A stretch of DNA of 64,000 nucleotides from positions 26,355,001 to 26,419,000 of the forward strand of contig NC_091972.1 of NCBI RefSeq assembly GCF_036711975.1. The letters run 5' to 3'. The stretch is from Onthophagus taurus (taxonomy: Eukaryota; Arthropoda; Insecta; Coleoptera; Scarabaeidae). Of this stretch, positions 41,551 through 56,500 are shown in pieces (position 1 is the first letter of the stretch; the number at the start of each line of letters is the position of its first letter). Made by a program: the position numbers and the translations under genes. The notes beneath the pieces are model-generated. The model did not search any database and was not told where the DNA came from. It was given only the letters and a program-made list of their open reading frames with translations.

Positions 41551-44500
41551 TTTCTATCACTTTTGGTTCCGGTAATTCTGTTGACCATATATGTGATATT
41601 CAGGGGCCAAATGTCGTATTGGAGCATGTTGGAGATAAAAAACAAAATGCGCCCAAAACGTGATATTATGACATTATACGCCGTTCTGAGCCATGTTTGA
41701 ACTTTCTATCACTTTTGGTTCCGATAATTCTGTTGACCATATTTGTGATATTCAGGGGCCAAATATTGTATTGGAGCATGTTGGAGATAAAAAACAAAAT
41801 GTGCCCAAAACGTGATAAGACGTTATACGCCGTTCTGAGCCATGTTTGAACATTCTATCACTTTTGGTTCCGATGATTCTGTTGACCATATATGTGATAT
41901 TCAGGCGCCAAATGACATATTGGAGCATGTTGGAGATAAAAAACAAAATGTGCCCAAAACGTGATATTATGACGTTATACGCCGTTCTGAGCCATGTCTG
42001 AACTTTCTATCACTTTTCTTTCCGATAATTCTGTCCACCATATTTGTGATATTCAGGCGCCAAATGACATCTTGGAGCATGTTGGAGATAAAAAACAAAA
42101 TGCGCCAAAAACGTGATATTATGACGTTATACGCCGTTCTGAGCCATGTTTGAACTTTCTATCACTTTTGGTTCCGGTAATTCTGTTGACCATATATCTG
42201 ATATTCAGGGGCCAAATGTCATCTTGGAGCATGTTAGAGATAAAAAACAAAATGTGCCCAAAACGTGATATTATGATGTTATACGCCGTTCTGAGCCATG
42301 TTTGAAATTTCTATAACTTTTGGTTCCGATAATTCTGTTGACCATATTTGTGATATTCAGGGGCCAAATGTCGTATTGGAGCATGTTGGAGATAAAAAAC
42401 AAAATGTGCCCAAAACGTGATATTATGATGTTATACGCCGTTCTGAGCCATGTTTGAACTTTCTATCACTTTTGGTTCCGATAATTCTGTTGACCATATT
42501 TGTGATATTCAGGCGCCAAATGACATGTTGGAGCATGTTGGAGATAAAAAACAATATGTGCCCAAAACGTGATATTGTGAAGTTATAGGCCGTTCTGAGC
42601 CATGTTTGAACTTTCTATCACTTTTGGTTCGGTAATTCTGTTGACCATATATGTGATATTCAGGGGCCAAATGTCGTATTGGAGCATGTTGGAGATAAAA
42701 AACAAAATGCGCCCAAAACGTGATATTATGACATTATACGCCGTTCTGAGCCATGTTTGAACTTTCTATCACTTTTGGTTCCGATAATTCTGTTGACCAT
42801 ATTTGTGATATTCAGGCGCCAAATGACATGTTGGAGATAAAAAACAATATGTACCCAAAACGTGATATTGTGACGTTATACGCCGTTCTGAGCCATGTTT
42901 GAACTTTCTATCACTTTTGGTTCCGGTAATTCTGTTGACCATATATGTGATATTCAGGGGCCAAATGTCGTATTGGAGCATGTTGGAGATAAAAAACAAA
43001 ATGCGCCCAAAACGTGATATTATGACATTATACGCCGTTCTGAGCCATGTTTGAACTTTCTATCACTTTTGGTTCCGATAATTCTGATGACCATATTTGT
43101 GATATTCAGGCGCCAAATGACATGTTGGAGATAAAAAACAATATGTGCCCAAAACGTGATATTGTGACGTTATACGCCGTTCTGAGCCATGTTTGAACTT
43201 TCTATCACTTTTGGTTCCGGTAATTCTGTTGACCATATATGTGATATTCAGGGGCCAAATGTCGTATTGGTGCATGTTGGAGATAAAAAACAAAATGCGC
43301 CCAAAACGTGATATTATGACATTATACGCCGTTCTGAGCCATGTTTGAACTTTCTATCACTTTTGGTTCCGGTAATTCTGTTGACCATATATGTGATATT
43401 CAGGGGCCAAATGTCGTATTGGAGCATGTTGGAGATAAAAAACAAAATGCGCCCAAAACGTGATATTATGACATTATACGCCGTTCTGAGCCATGTTTGA
43501 ACTTTCTATCACTTTTGGTTCCGATAATTCTGTTGACCATATTTGTGATATTCAGGGGCCAAATATTGTATTGGAGCATGTTGGAGATAAAAAACAAAAT
43601 GTGCCCAAAACGTGATATGACGTTATACGCCGTTCTGAGCCATGTTTGAACATTCTATCACTTTTGGTTCCGATGATTCTGTTGACCATATATGTGATAT
43701 TCAGGCGCCAAATGACATATTGGAGCATGTTGGAGATAAAAAACAAAATGTGCCCAAAACGTGATATTATGACGTTATACGCCGTTCTGAGCCATGTCTG
43801 AACTTTCTATCACTTTTGGTTCCGATAATTCTGTCCACCATATTTGTGATATTCAGGCGCCAAATGACATCTTGGAGCATGTTGGAGATAAAAAACAAAA
43901 TGCGCCCAAAACGTGATATTATGACGTTATACGCCGTTCTGAGCCATGTTTGAAATTTCTATAACTTTTGGTTCCGATAATTCTGTTGACCATATTTGTG
44001 ATATTCAGGGGCCAAATGTCGTATTGGAGCATGTTGGAGATAAAAAACAGAATGTGCCCAAAACGTGATATTATGACGTTATACGCCGTTTTGAGCCATG
44101 TTTGAACTTTCTATCACTTTTGGTTCCGATAATTCTGTTGACCATATTTGTGATATTCAGGCGCCAAATGACATGTTGGAGCATGTGGGAGATAAAAAAC
44201 AATATGTGCCCAAAACGTGATATTGTGACGTTATACGCCGTTCTGAGCCATGTTTGAACTTTCTATCACTTTTGGTTCCGGTAATGCTGTTGACCATATA
44301 TGTGATATTCAGGCGCCAAATGACATCTTGGAGCATGTTGGAGATAAAAAACAAAATGTGCCCAAAACGTGATATTATGACGTTATACGCCGTTCTGAGC
44401 CATGTCTGAACTTTCTATCACTTTTGGTTCCGATGATTCTGTTGACCATATATGTGATATTCAGGCGCCAAATGACATCTTGGAGCATGTTGGAGATAAA

Positions 44501-47500
44501 AAACAAAATGTGCCCAAAACGTGATATTATGACGTTATACGCCGTTCTGAGCCATGTTTGAACTTTCTATCACTTTTGGTTCCGATAATTCTGTTGACCA
44601 TATTTGTGATATTCAGGGGCCAAATGTCGTATTGGAGCATGTTGGAGATAAAAAACAAAATGTGCCCAAAACGTGATATTATGACGTTATACGCCGTTCT
44701 GAGCCATGTTTGAACTTTCTATCACTTTTGGTTCCGGTAATTCTGTTGACCATATATGTGATATTCAGGCGCCAAATGACATCTTGGAGCATGTTGGAGA
44801 TAAAAAACAAAATGCGCCCAAAACGTGATATTATGACGTTATACGCCGTTCTGAGCCATGTTTGAACTTTCTATCACTTTTGGTTCCGGTAATTCTGTTG
44901 ACCATATATGTGATATTCAGGCGCCAAATGACATCTTGGAGCATGTTGGAGATAAAAAACAAAATGCGCCCAAAACGTGATATTATGACGTTACACGCCG
45001 TTCTGAGCCATGTTTGAACATTCTATTACTTTTGGTTCCGATAATTCTGTTGACCATATTTGTGATATTCAGGGGCCAAATGTCGTATTGGAGCATGTTG
45101 GAGATAAAAAACAAAATGTGCCCAAAACGTGATATTATGACGTTATACGCCGTTCTGAGCCATGTTTGAACTTTCTATCACTTTTGGTTCCGATAATTCT
45201 GTTGACCATATTTGTGATATTCAGGCGCCAAATGACATGTTGGAGCATGTTGGAGATAAAAAACAATATGTGCCCAAAACGTGATATTGTGACGTTATAC
45301 GCCGTTCTGAGCCATGTTTGAACTTTCTATCACTTTTGGTTCCGGTAATTCTGTTGACCATATATGTGATATTCAGGCGCCAAATGATATCTTGGAGCAT
45401 GTTGGAGATAAAAAACAAAATGTGCCCAAAACGTGATATTATGACGTTATACGCCGTTCTGAGCCATGTTTGAACTTTCTATCACTTTTGGTTCCGATAA
45501 TTCTGTTGACCATATTTGTGATATTCAGGGGCCAAATGTCGTATTGGAGCATGTTGGAGATAAAAAACAAAATGTGCCCAAAACGTGATATTATGACGTT
45601 ATACGCCGTTCTGAGACATGTTTGAACTTTCTATCACTTTTGGTTCCGATGATTCTGTTGACCATCTATGTGATAGTCAGGTGCCAAATGACATATTGGA
45701 GCATGTTGGAGATAAAAAACAAAATGTGCCCAAAACGTGATATTATGACATTATACGCCGTTCTGAGCCATGTTTGAACTTTCTATCACTTCTGGTTCTG
45801 ATAATTCTGTTGACCATATTTGTGATATTCAGGGGCCAAATGTCGTATTGGAGCATGTTGGAGATAAAAAACAAAATGTGCCCAAAACGTGATATTATGA
45901 CGTTATACGCCGTTCTGAGCCATGTTTGAACTTTCTATCACTTTTGGTTCCGGTAATTCTGTTGACCATATATGTGATATTCAGGCGCCAAATGACATCT
46001 TGGAGCATGTTGGAGATAAAAAACAAAACGCGCCCAAAACGTGATATTATGACGTTATACGCCGTTCTGAGCCATGTTTGAACTTTCTATCACTTTTGGT
46101 TCCGGTAATACTGTTGACCATATATCTGATATTCAGGCGCCAAATGACATCTTGGAGCATGTTGGAGATAAAAACAAAATGTGCCCAAAACGTGATATTA
46201 TGACGTTATACGCCGTTCTGAGCCATGTCTGGACTTCCTATCACCATTGGTTCCGATGATTCTGTTGACCATATTTGTGATATTCAGGGGCCAAATGACA
46301 TATTGGAGCATGTTGGAGATAAAAAACAAAATGCGCCCAAAACGTGATATTATGACGTTATACGCCGTTCTGAGCCATGTTTGAACTTTCTATCACTTTT
46401 GGTTCCGGTAATTCTGTTGACCATATATGTGATATTCAGGGGCCAAATGTCATCTTGGAGCGTGTTGGAGATAAAAAACAAAATGTGCCCAAAACGTGAT
46501 ATTATGACGTTATACGCCATTCTGAGCCATGTTTGAACTTTCTATCACTTTTGGTTCCGGTAATTCTGTTGACCATATATGTGATATTCAGGGGCCAAAT
46601 GTCATCTTGGAGCATGTTGGAGATAAAAAACAAAATGTGCCCAAAACGTGATATTATGACGTTATACGCCGTTCTGAGCCATGTTTGAACTTTCTATCAC
46701 TTTTGGTTCCGGTAATTCTGTTGACCATATATGTGATATTCAGGCGCCAAATGACATCTTGGAGCATGTTGGAGATAAAAAACAAAATGTGCCCAAAACG
46801 TGATATTATGACGTTATACGCCGTTCTGAGACATGTTTGAAATTTCTATCACTTTTGGTTCCGATGATTCTGTTGACCATATATGTGATATTCAGGCGCC
46901 ATATGTCATATTGGAGCATGTTGGAGATAAAAAACAAAATGTGCCCAAAACGTGATATTATGACGTTATACGCCGTTCTGAGCCATGTTTGAACTTTCTA
47001 TCACTTTTGGTTCCGGTAATTCTGTTGACCATATATGTGATATTCAGGGTCCAAATGTCATCTTGGAGCATGTTGGAGATAAAAAACAAAATGTGCCCAA
47101 AACGTAATATTATGACGTTATACGCCGTTCTGAGCCATGTCTGAACTTTCTATCACTTTTGGTTCCGATAATTCTGTCCACCATATTTGTGATATTCAGG
47201 CGCCAAATGACATATTGGAGCATGTTGGAGATAAAAAACAAAATGTGCCCAAAACGTGATATTATGACGTTATACGCCGTTCTGAGCCATGTTTGAACTT
47301 TCTATCACTTTTGGTTCCGGTAATTCTGTTGACCATATATGTGATATTCAGGGTCCAAATGTCATCTTGGAGCATGTTGGAGATAAAAAACAAAATGTGC
47401 CCAAAACGTAATATTATGACGTTATACGCCGTTCTGAGCCATGTCTGAACTTTCTATCACTTTTGGTTCCGATAATTCTGTCCACCATATTTGTGATATT

Positions 47501-50500
47501 CAGGCGCCAAATGACATCTTGGAGCATGTTGGAGATAAAAAACAAAATGCGCCCAAAACGTGATATTATGACGTTATGCGCCGTTCCGAGCCATGTTTGA
47601 ACTTTCTATCACTTTTGGTTCCGGTAATTCTGTTGACCATATATGTGATATTCAGGGGCCAAATGTCATCTTGGAGCATGTTGGAGATAAAAAACAAAAT
47701 GTGCCCAAAACGTGATATTATGACGTTATACGCCGTTCTGAGCCATGTTTGAACTTTCTATCACTTTTGGTTCCGGTAATTATATATATGTGATATTCAG
47801 GCGCCAAATGACATCTTGGAGCATGTTGGAGATAAAAAACAAAATGCGCCCAAAACGTGATATTATGACGTTATACGCCGTTCTGAGCCATGTCTGGACT
47901 TCCTATCACCATTGGTTCCGATGATTCTGTTGACCATATTTGTGATATTCAGGGGCCAAATGACATATTGGAGCATGTTGGAGATAAAAAACAAAATGCG
48001 CCCAAAACGTGATATTATGACGTTATACGCCGTTCTGAGCCATGTTTGAACTTTCTATCACTTTTGGTTCCGGTAATTCGGTTGACCATATATGTGATAT
48101 TCAGGGGCCAAATGTCATCTTGGAGCATGTTGGAGATAAAAAACAAAATGTGCCCAAAACGTGATATTATGACGTTATACGCCATTCTGAGCCATGTTTG
48201 AACTTTCTATCACTTTTGGTTCCGGTAATTCTGTTGACCATATATGTGATATTCAGGGGCCAAATGTCATCTTGGAGCATGTTGGAAATAAAAAACAAAA
48301 TGTGCCCAAAACGTGATATTATGACGTTATACGCCGTTCTGAGCCATGTTTGAACTTTCTATCACTTTTGGTTCCGGTAATTCTGTTGACCATATATGTG
48401 ATATTCAGGCGCCAAATGACATCTTGGAGCATGTTGGAGATAAAAAACAAAATGTGCCCAAAACGTGATATTATGACGTTATACGCCGTTCTGAGACATG
48501 TTTGAAATTTCTATCACTTTTGGTTCCGATGATTCTGTTGACCATATATGTGATATTCAGGCGCCATATGTCATATTGGAGCATGTTGGAGATAAAAAAC
48601 AAAATGTGCCCAAAACGTGATATTATGACGTTATACGCCGTTCTGAGCCATGTTTGAACTTTCTATCACTTTTGGTTCCGGTAATTCTGTTGACCATATA
48701 TGTGATATTCAGGGTCCAAATGTCATCTTGGAGCATGTTGGAGATAAAAAACAAAATGTGCCCAAAACGTAATATTATGACGTTATACGCCGTTCTGAGC
48801 CATGTCTGAACTTTCTATCACTTTTGGTTCCGATAATTCTGTCCACCATATTTGTGATATTCAGGCGCCAAATGACATCTTGGAGCATGTTGGAGATAAA
48901 AAACAAAATGCGCCCAAAACGTGATATTATGACGTTATACACCGTTCGAGGCATGTTTGAACTTTCTATCACTTTTGGTTCCTGTAGTTCTGTTGACCAT
49001 ATATGTGATATTCAGGCGCCAAATGACATCTTGGAGCATGTTGGAGATAAAAAACTAAATGCGCCCAAAACGTGATATTATGACGTTATACGCCGTTCTG
49101 AGCCATGTTTGAACTTTCTATCACTTTTGGTTCCGGTAATTCTGTTGACCATATATGTGATATTCAGGGGCCAAATGTAATCTTGGAGCATGTTGGAGAT
49201 AAAAAACAAAATGTGCCCAAAACGTGATATTATGACGTTATACGCCGTTCTGAGATATGTTTGAACTTTCTATCACTTTTGGTTCCGATGATTCTGTTGA
49301 CCATATATGTGATATTCAGGCGCCAAATGACATATTGGAGCATGTTGGAGATAAAAAACAAAATGTGCCCAAAACGTGATATTATGACGTTATACGCCGT
49401 TCTAAGCCATGTTTGAACTTTCTATCACTTTTGGTTCCGATGATTCTGTTGACCATATACGTGATATTCAGGCGCCAAATGACATATTGGAGCATGTTGG
49501 AGATAAAAAACAAAATGTGCCCAAAACGTGATATTATGACGTTATACGCCGTTCTGAGCCATGTCTGAACTTTCTATCACTTTTGGTTCCGATAATTCTG
49601 TCCACCATATTTGTGATATTCAGGCGCCAAATGACATCTTGGAGCATGTTGGAGATAAAAAACTAAATGCGCCCAAAACGTGATATTATGACGTTATACG
49701 CCGTTCTGAGCCATGTTTGAACTTTCTATCACTTTTGGTTCCGGTAATTCTGTTGACCATATATGTGATATTCAGGCGCCAAATGACATCTTGGAGCATG
49801 TTGGAGATAAAAAACTAAATGCGCCCAAAACGTGATATTATGACGTTATACGCCGTTCTGAGCCATGTTTGAACTTTCTATCACTTTTGGTTCCGGTAGT
49901 TCTGTTCACCATATATGTGATATTCAGGCGCCAAATGACATCTTGGAGCATGTTGGAGATAAAAAACTAAATGCGCCCAAAACGTGATATTACGACGTTA
50001 TACGCCGTTCTGAGCCATGTTTGAACTTTCTATCACTTTTGGTTCCGATAATTCTGTTGACCATATTTGTGATATTCAGGGGCCAAATATCGTATTGGAG
50101 CACGTTGGAGATAAAAAACTAAATGCGCCCAAAACGTGATATTATGACGTTATACGCCGTTCTGAGCCATGTTTGAACTTTCTATCACTTTTGGTTCCGG
50201 TAATTCTGTTGACCATATATGTGATATTCAGGCGCCAAATGACATCTTGGAGCATGTTGGAGATAAAAAACTAAATGCGCCCAAAACGTGATATTATGAC
50301 GTTATACGCCGTTCTGAGCCATGTTTGAACTTTCTATCACTTTTGGTTCCGGTAATTCTGTTGACCATATATGTGATATTCAGGGGCCAAATGTCATCTT
50401 GGAGCATGTTGGAGATAAAAAACAAAATGTGCCCAAAACGTGATATTATGAAGTTATACGCCGTTCTGAGCCATGTTTGAACTTTCTATCACCATTGGTT

Positions 50501-53500
50501 CCGATGATTCTGTTGACCATATTTGTGATATTCAGGGGCCAAATGACATATTGGAGCATGTTGGAGATAAAAAACAAAATGCGCACAAAACGTGATATTA
50601 TGACGTTATACGCCGTTCTGAGCCATGTTTGAACATTCTGTCGCTTTTGGTTCCGGTAATTCTGTTGACCATATATGTGACATTCAGGGGCCAAATGTCA
50701 TCTTGGAGCATGTTGGAGATAAAAAACAAAATGTGCCCAAAACGTGATATTATGACGTTATACGCCGTTCTGAGCCATGTTTGAACTTTCTATCACTTTT
50801 GGTTCCGGTAATTCTGTTGACCATATATGTGATATTCAGGGGCCAAATGTCATCTTGGAGCATGTTGGAGATAAAAACAAAATGTGCCCAAAACGTGATA
50901 TTATGACGTTATACGCCGTTCTGAGCCATGTCTGAACTTCCTATCACCATTGGTTCCGATGATTCTGTTGACCATATTTGTGATATTCAGGGGCCAAATG
51001 ACATATTGGAGCATGTTGGAGATAAAAAACAAAATGCGCCCAAAACGTGATATTATGACGTTATACGCCGTTCTGAGCCATGTTTGAACATTCTATCGCT
51101 TTTGGTTCCGGTAATTCTGTTGACCATATATGTGACATTCAGGGGCCAAATGTCATCTTGGAGCATGTTGGAGATAAAAAACAAAATGTACCCAAAACGT
51201 GATATTATGACGTTATACGCCGTTCTGAGCCATGTTTGAACTTTCTATCACTTTTGGTTCCGGTAATTCTGTTGACCATATATGTGATATTCAGGGGCCA
51301 AATGTCATCTTGGAGCATGTTGGAGATAAAAACAAAATGTGCCCAAAACGTGATATTATGACGTTATACGCCGTTCGAAGCCATGTCTGAACTTCCTATC
51401 ACCATTGGTTCCGATGATTCTGTTGACCATATTTGTGATATTCAGGGGCCAAATGACATATTGGAGCATGTTGCAGATAAAAAACAAAATGTGCCCAAAA
51501 CGTCATATTATGACGTTATACCCCGTTCTGAGCCATGTTTGAACTTTCTATCACTTTTGGTTCCGGTAATTCTGTTGACCATATATGTGATATTCAGGCG
51601 CCAAATGACATCTTGGAGCTTGTTGGAGATAAAAAAAAAATGTGCCCAAAACGTGATATTATGACGTTATACGCCGTTCTGAGACATGTTTGAACTTTCT
51701 ATCACTTTTGGTTCCGATAATTCTGTTGACCATATTTGTGATATTCAGGCGCCAAATGACATGTTGGAGCATGTTGCAGATAAAAAACAATATGTGCCCA
51801 AAAAGTGATATTATGACGTTATACGCCGTTCTGAGCCATGTTTGAACTTTCTATCACATTTGGTTCCGATAATTCTGTTGACCATATTTGTGATATTCAT
51901 GGGCCAAATATCGTATTGGAGCATGTTGGAGATAAAAAACAAAATGTGCCCAAAAGGTGATATTATGACGTTATACGCCGTTCTGAGCCATGTTTGAACT
52001 TTCTATCACTTTTGGTTCCGGTAATTCTGTTGACCATATATGTGATATTCAGGCGCCAAATGACATCTTGGAGCATGTTGGAGATAAAAAACAAAATGTG
52101 CCCAAAACGTAATATTATGACGTTATACCCCGTTCTGAGCTATGTCTGAACTTTCTATCACTTTTGGTTCCGATAATTCTGTCCACCATATTTGTGATAT
52201 TCAGGCGCCAAATGACATCTTGGAGCATGTTGGAGATAAAAAACAAAATGCGCCCAAAACGTGATATTATGACGTTATACGCCGTTCTGAGCCACGTTTG
52301 AACTTTCTATCACTTTTGGTTCCGGTAATTCTGTTGACCATATATGTGATATTCAGGGGCCAAATGTCATCTTGGAGCATGTTGGAGATAAAAAACAAAA
52401 TGTGCCCAAAACGTGATATTATGACGTTATACGCCGTTCTGAGCCATGTTTGAACTTTCTATCACTTTTGGTTCCGGTAATTCTGTTGACCATATATGTG
52501 ATATTCAGGCGCCAAATGACATCTTGGAGCATGTTGGAGATAAAAACAAAATGTGCCCAAAACGTGATATTATGACGTTATACGCCGTTCGGAGCCATGT
52601 CTGAACTTCCTATCACCATTGGTTCCGATGATTCTGTTGACCATATTTGTGATATTCAGGGGCCAAATGACATATTGGAGCATGTTGCAGATAAAAAACA
52701 AAATGTGCCCAAAACGTCATATTATGACGTTATACCCCGTTCTGAGCCATGTTTGAACTTTCTATCACTTTTGGTTCCGGTAATTCTGTTGACCATATAT
52801 GTGATATTCAGGCGCCAAATGACATCTTGGAGCATGTTGGAGATAAAAAAAAAATGTGCCCAAAACGTGATATTATGACGTTATACGCCGTTCTGAGACA
52901 TGTTTGAACTTTCTATCACTTTTGGTTCCGATAATTCTGTTGACCATATTTGTGATATTCAGGCGCCAAATGACATGTTGGAGCATGTTGAAGATAAAAA
53001 ACAATATGTGCCCAAAAAGCGATATTATGACGTTATACGCCGTTCTGAGCCATGTTTGAACTTTCTATCACTTTTGGTTCCGATAATTCTGTTGACCATA
53101 TTTGTGATATTCAGGGGCCAAATATCGTATTGGAGCATGTTGGAGATAAAAAACAAAATGTGCCCAAAACGTGATATTATGACGTTATACGCCGTTCTGA
53201 GCCATGTTTGAACTTTCTATCACTTTTGGTTTCGGTAATTCTGTTGACCATATATGTGATATTCAGGCGCCAAATGACATCTTGGAGCATGTTGGAGATA
53301 AAAAACAAAATGTGCCCAAAACGTAATATTATGACGTTATACCCCGTTCTGAGCTATGTCTGAACTTTCTATCACTTTTGGTTCCGATAATTCTGTCCAC
53401 CATATTTGTGATATTCAGGCGCCAAATGACATCTTGGAGCATGTTGGAGATAAAAAACAATATGCGCCCAAAACGTGATATTATGACGTTATACGTCGTT

Positions 53501-56500
53501 CTGAGCCATGTTTGAACTTTCTATCACTTTTGGTTCCGGTAATTCTGTTGACCATATATGTGATATTCAGGGACCAAATGTCATCTTGGAGCATGTTGGA
53601 GATAAAAAACAAAATGTGCCCAAAACGTGATATTATGACGTTATACGCTGTTCTGAGATATGTTTGAACTTTCTATCACTTTTGGTTCCGATGATTCTGT
53701 TGACCATATATGTGATATTCAGGCGCCAAATGACATATTGGAGCATGTTGGAGATAAAAAACAAAATGTGCCCAAAACGTGATATTATGACGTTATACGC
53801 CGTTCTGAGCCATGTTTGAACTTTCTATCACTTTTGGTTCCGATGATTCTGTTGACCATATACGTGATATTCAGGCGCCAAATGACATATTGGAGCATGT
53901 TGGAGATAAAAAACAAAATATGCCCAAAACGTGATATTATGATGTTATACGCCGTTCTGAGCCATGTCTGAACTTTCTATCACTTTTGGTTCCGATAATT
54001 CTGTCCACCATATTTGTGATATTCAGGCACCAAATGACATCTTGGAGCATGTTGGAGATAAAAAACAAAATGCGCCCAAAACGTGATATTATGACGTTAT
54101 ACGCCGTTGTGAGCCATGTTTGAACTTTCTATCACTTTTGGTTCCGGTAATTCTGTTGACCATATATGTGATATTCAGGCGCCAAATGACATCTTGGAGC
54201 ATGTTGGAGATAAAAAACTAAATGCGCCTAAAACGTGATATTATGACGTTATACGCCGTTCTGAGCCATGTTTGAACTTTCTATCACTTTTGGTTCCGAT
54301 AATTCTGTTGACCATATTTGTGATATTCAGGGGCCAAATATCGTATTGGAGCACGTTGGAGATAAAAAACAAAATGTGCCCAAAACGTGATATTATGACG
54401 TTATACGCCGTTCTGAGCCATGTTTGAACTTTCTATCACTTTTGGTTCCGATGATTCTGTTGACCATATACGTGATATTCAGGCGCCAAATGACATATTG
54501 GAGCATGTTGGAGATAAAAAACAAAATGCTCCCAAAACGTGATATTATGACGTTATACGCCGTTGTGAGCCATGTTTGAACTTTCTATCACTTTTGGTTC
54601 CGGTAATTCTGTTGACCATATATGTGATATTCAGGCGCCAAATGACATCTTGGAGCATGTTGGAGATAAAAAACAAAATGCGCCCAAAACGTGATATTAT
54701 GACGTCATACGCCGTTCTGAGCCATGTTTGAACTTTCTATCACTTTTGGTTCCGATAATTCTGTTGACCATATTTGTGATATTCAGGCGCCAAATGACAT
54801 GTTGGAGCATGTTGGAGATAAAAAACAAAATGTGCCCAAAACGTGATATTATAACGTAATACGCCGTTCGAGCCATATTTGAACTTTCTATCACTTTTGG
54901 TTCCGGTAATTCTGTTGACCATATATGTGATATTCAGGCGCCAAATGACATCTTGGAGCATGTTGGAGATAAAAAACAAAATGCGCCCAAAACGTGATAT
55001 TATGACGTCATACGCCGTTCTGAGCCATGTTTGAACTTTCTATCACTTTTGGTTCCGATAATTCTGTTAACCATATTTGTGATATTCAGGCGCCAAATGA
55101 CATGTTGGAGCATGTTGGAGATAAAAAACAAAATGTGCCCAAAACGTGATATTATGACGTAATACGCCGTTCGAGCCATATTTGAACTTTCTATCACTTT
55201 TGGTTCCGGTAATTCTGTTGACCATATATGTGATATTCAGGCGCCAAATGACATCTTGGAGCATGTTGGAGATAAAAAACTAAATGCGCCCAAAACGTGA
55301 TATTATGACGTAATACGCCGTTCGAGCCATATTTGAACTTTCTATCACTTTTGGTTCCGGTAATTCTGTTGACCATATATGTGATATTCAGGCGCCAAAT
55401 GACATCTTGGAGCATGTTGGAGATAAAAAACTAAATGCGCCCAAAACGTGATATTATGACGTTATACGCCGTTCTGAGGCATGTTTGAACTTTCTATCAC
55501 TTTTGGTTCCGGTAATTCTGTTGACCATATATGTGATATTCAGGGGCCAAATGTCATCTTGGAGCATGTTGGAGATAAAAAACAAAATGTGCCCAAAACG
55601 TGATATTATGACGTTATACGCTGTTCTGAGATATGTTTGAACTTTCTATCACTTTTGGTTCCGATGATTCTGTTGACCATATATGTGATATTCAGGCGCC
55701 AAATGACATATTGGAGCATGTTGGAGATAAAAAACAAAATGTGCCCAAAACGTGATATTATGACGTTATACGCCGTTCTGAGCCATGTTTGAACTTTCTA
55801 TCACTTTTGGTTCCGATGATTCTGTTGACCATATACGTGATATTCAGGCGCCAAATGACATATTGGAGCATGTTGGAGATAAAAAACAAAATATGCCCAA
55901 AACGTGATATTATGACGTTATACGCCGTTCTGAGCCATGTCTGAACTTTCTATCACTTTTGGTTCCGATAATTCTGTCCACCATATTTGTGATATTCAGG
56001 CGCCAAATGACATCTTGGAGCATGTTGGAGATAAAAAACAAAATGCGCCCAAAACGTGATATTATGACGTTATACGCCGTTGTGAGCCATGTTTGAACTT
56101 TCTATCACTTTTGGTTCCGGTAATTCTGTTGACCATATATGTGATATTCAGGCGCCAAATGACATCTTGGAGCATGTTGGAGATAAAAAACTAAATGCGC
56201 CCAAAACGTGATATTATGACGTTATACGCCGTTCTGAGCCATGTTTGAACTTTCTATCACTTTTGGTTCCGATAATTCTGTTGACCATATTTGTGATATT
56301 CAGGGGCCAAATATCGTATTGGAGCACGTTGGAGATAAAAAACAAAATGTGCCCAAAACGTGAAATTATGACGTTATACGCCGTTCTGAGCCATGTTTGA
56401 ACTTTCTATCACTTTTGGTTCCGATGATTCTGTTGACCATATACGTGATATTCAGGCGCCAAATGACATATTGGAGCATGTTGGAGATAAAAAACAAAAT

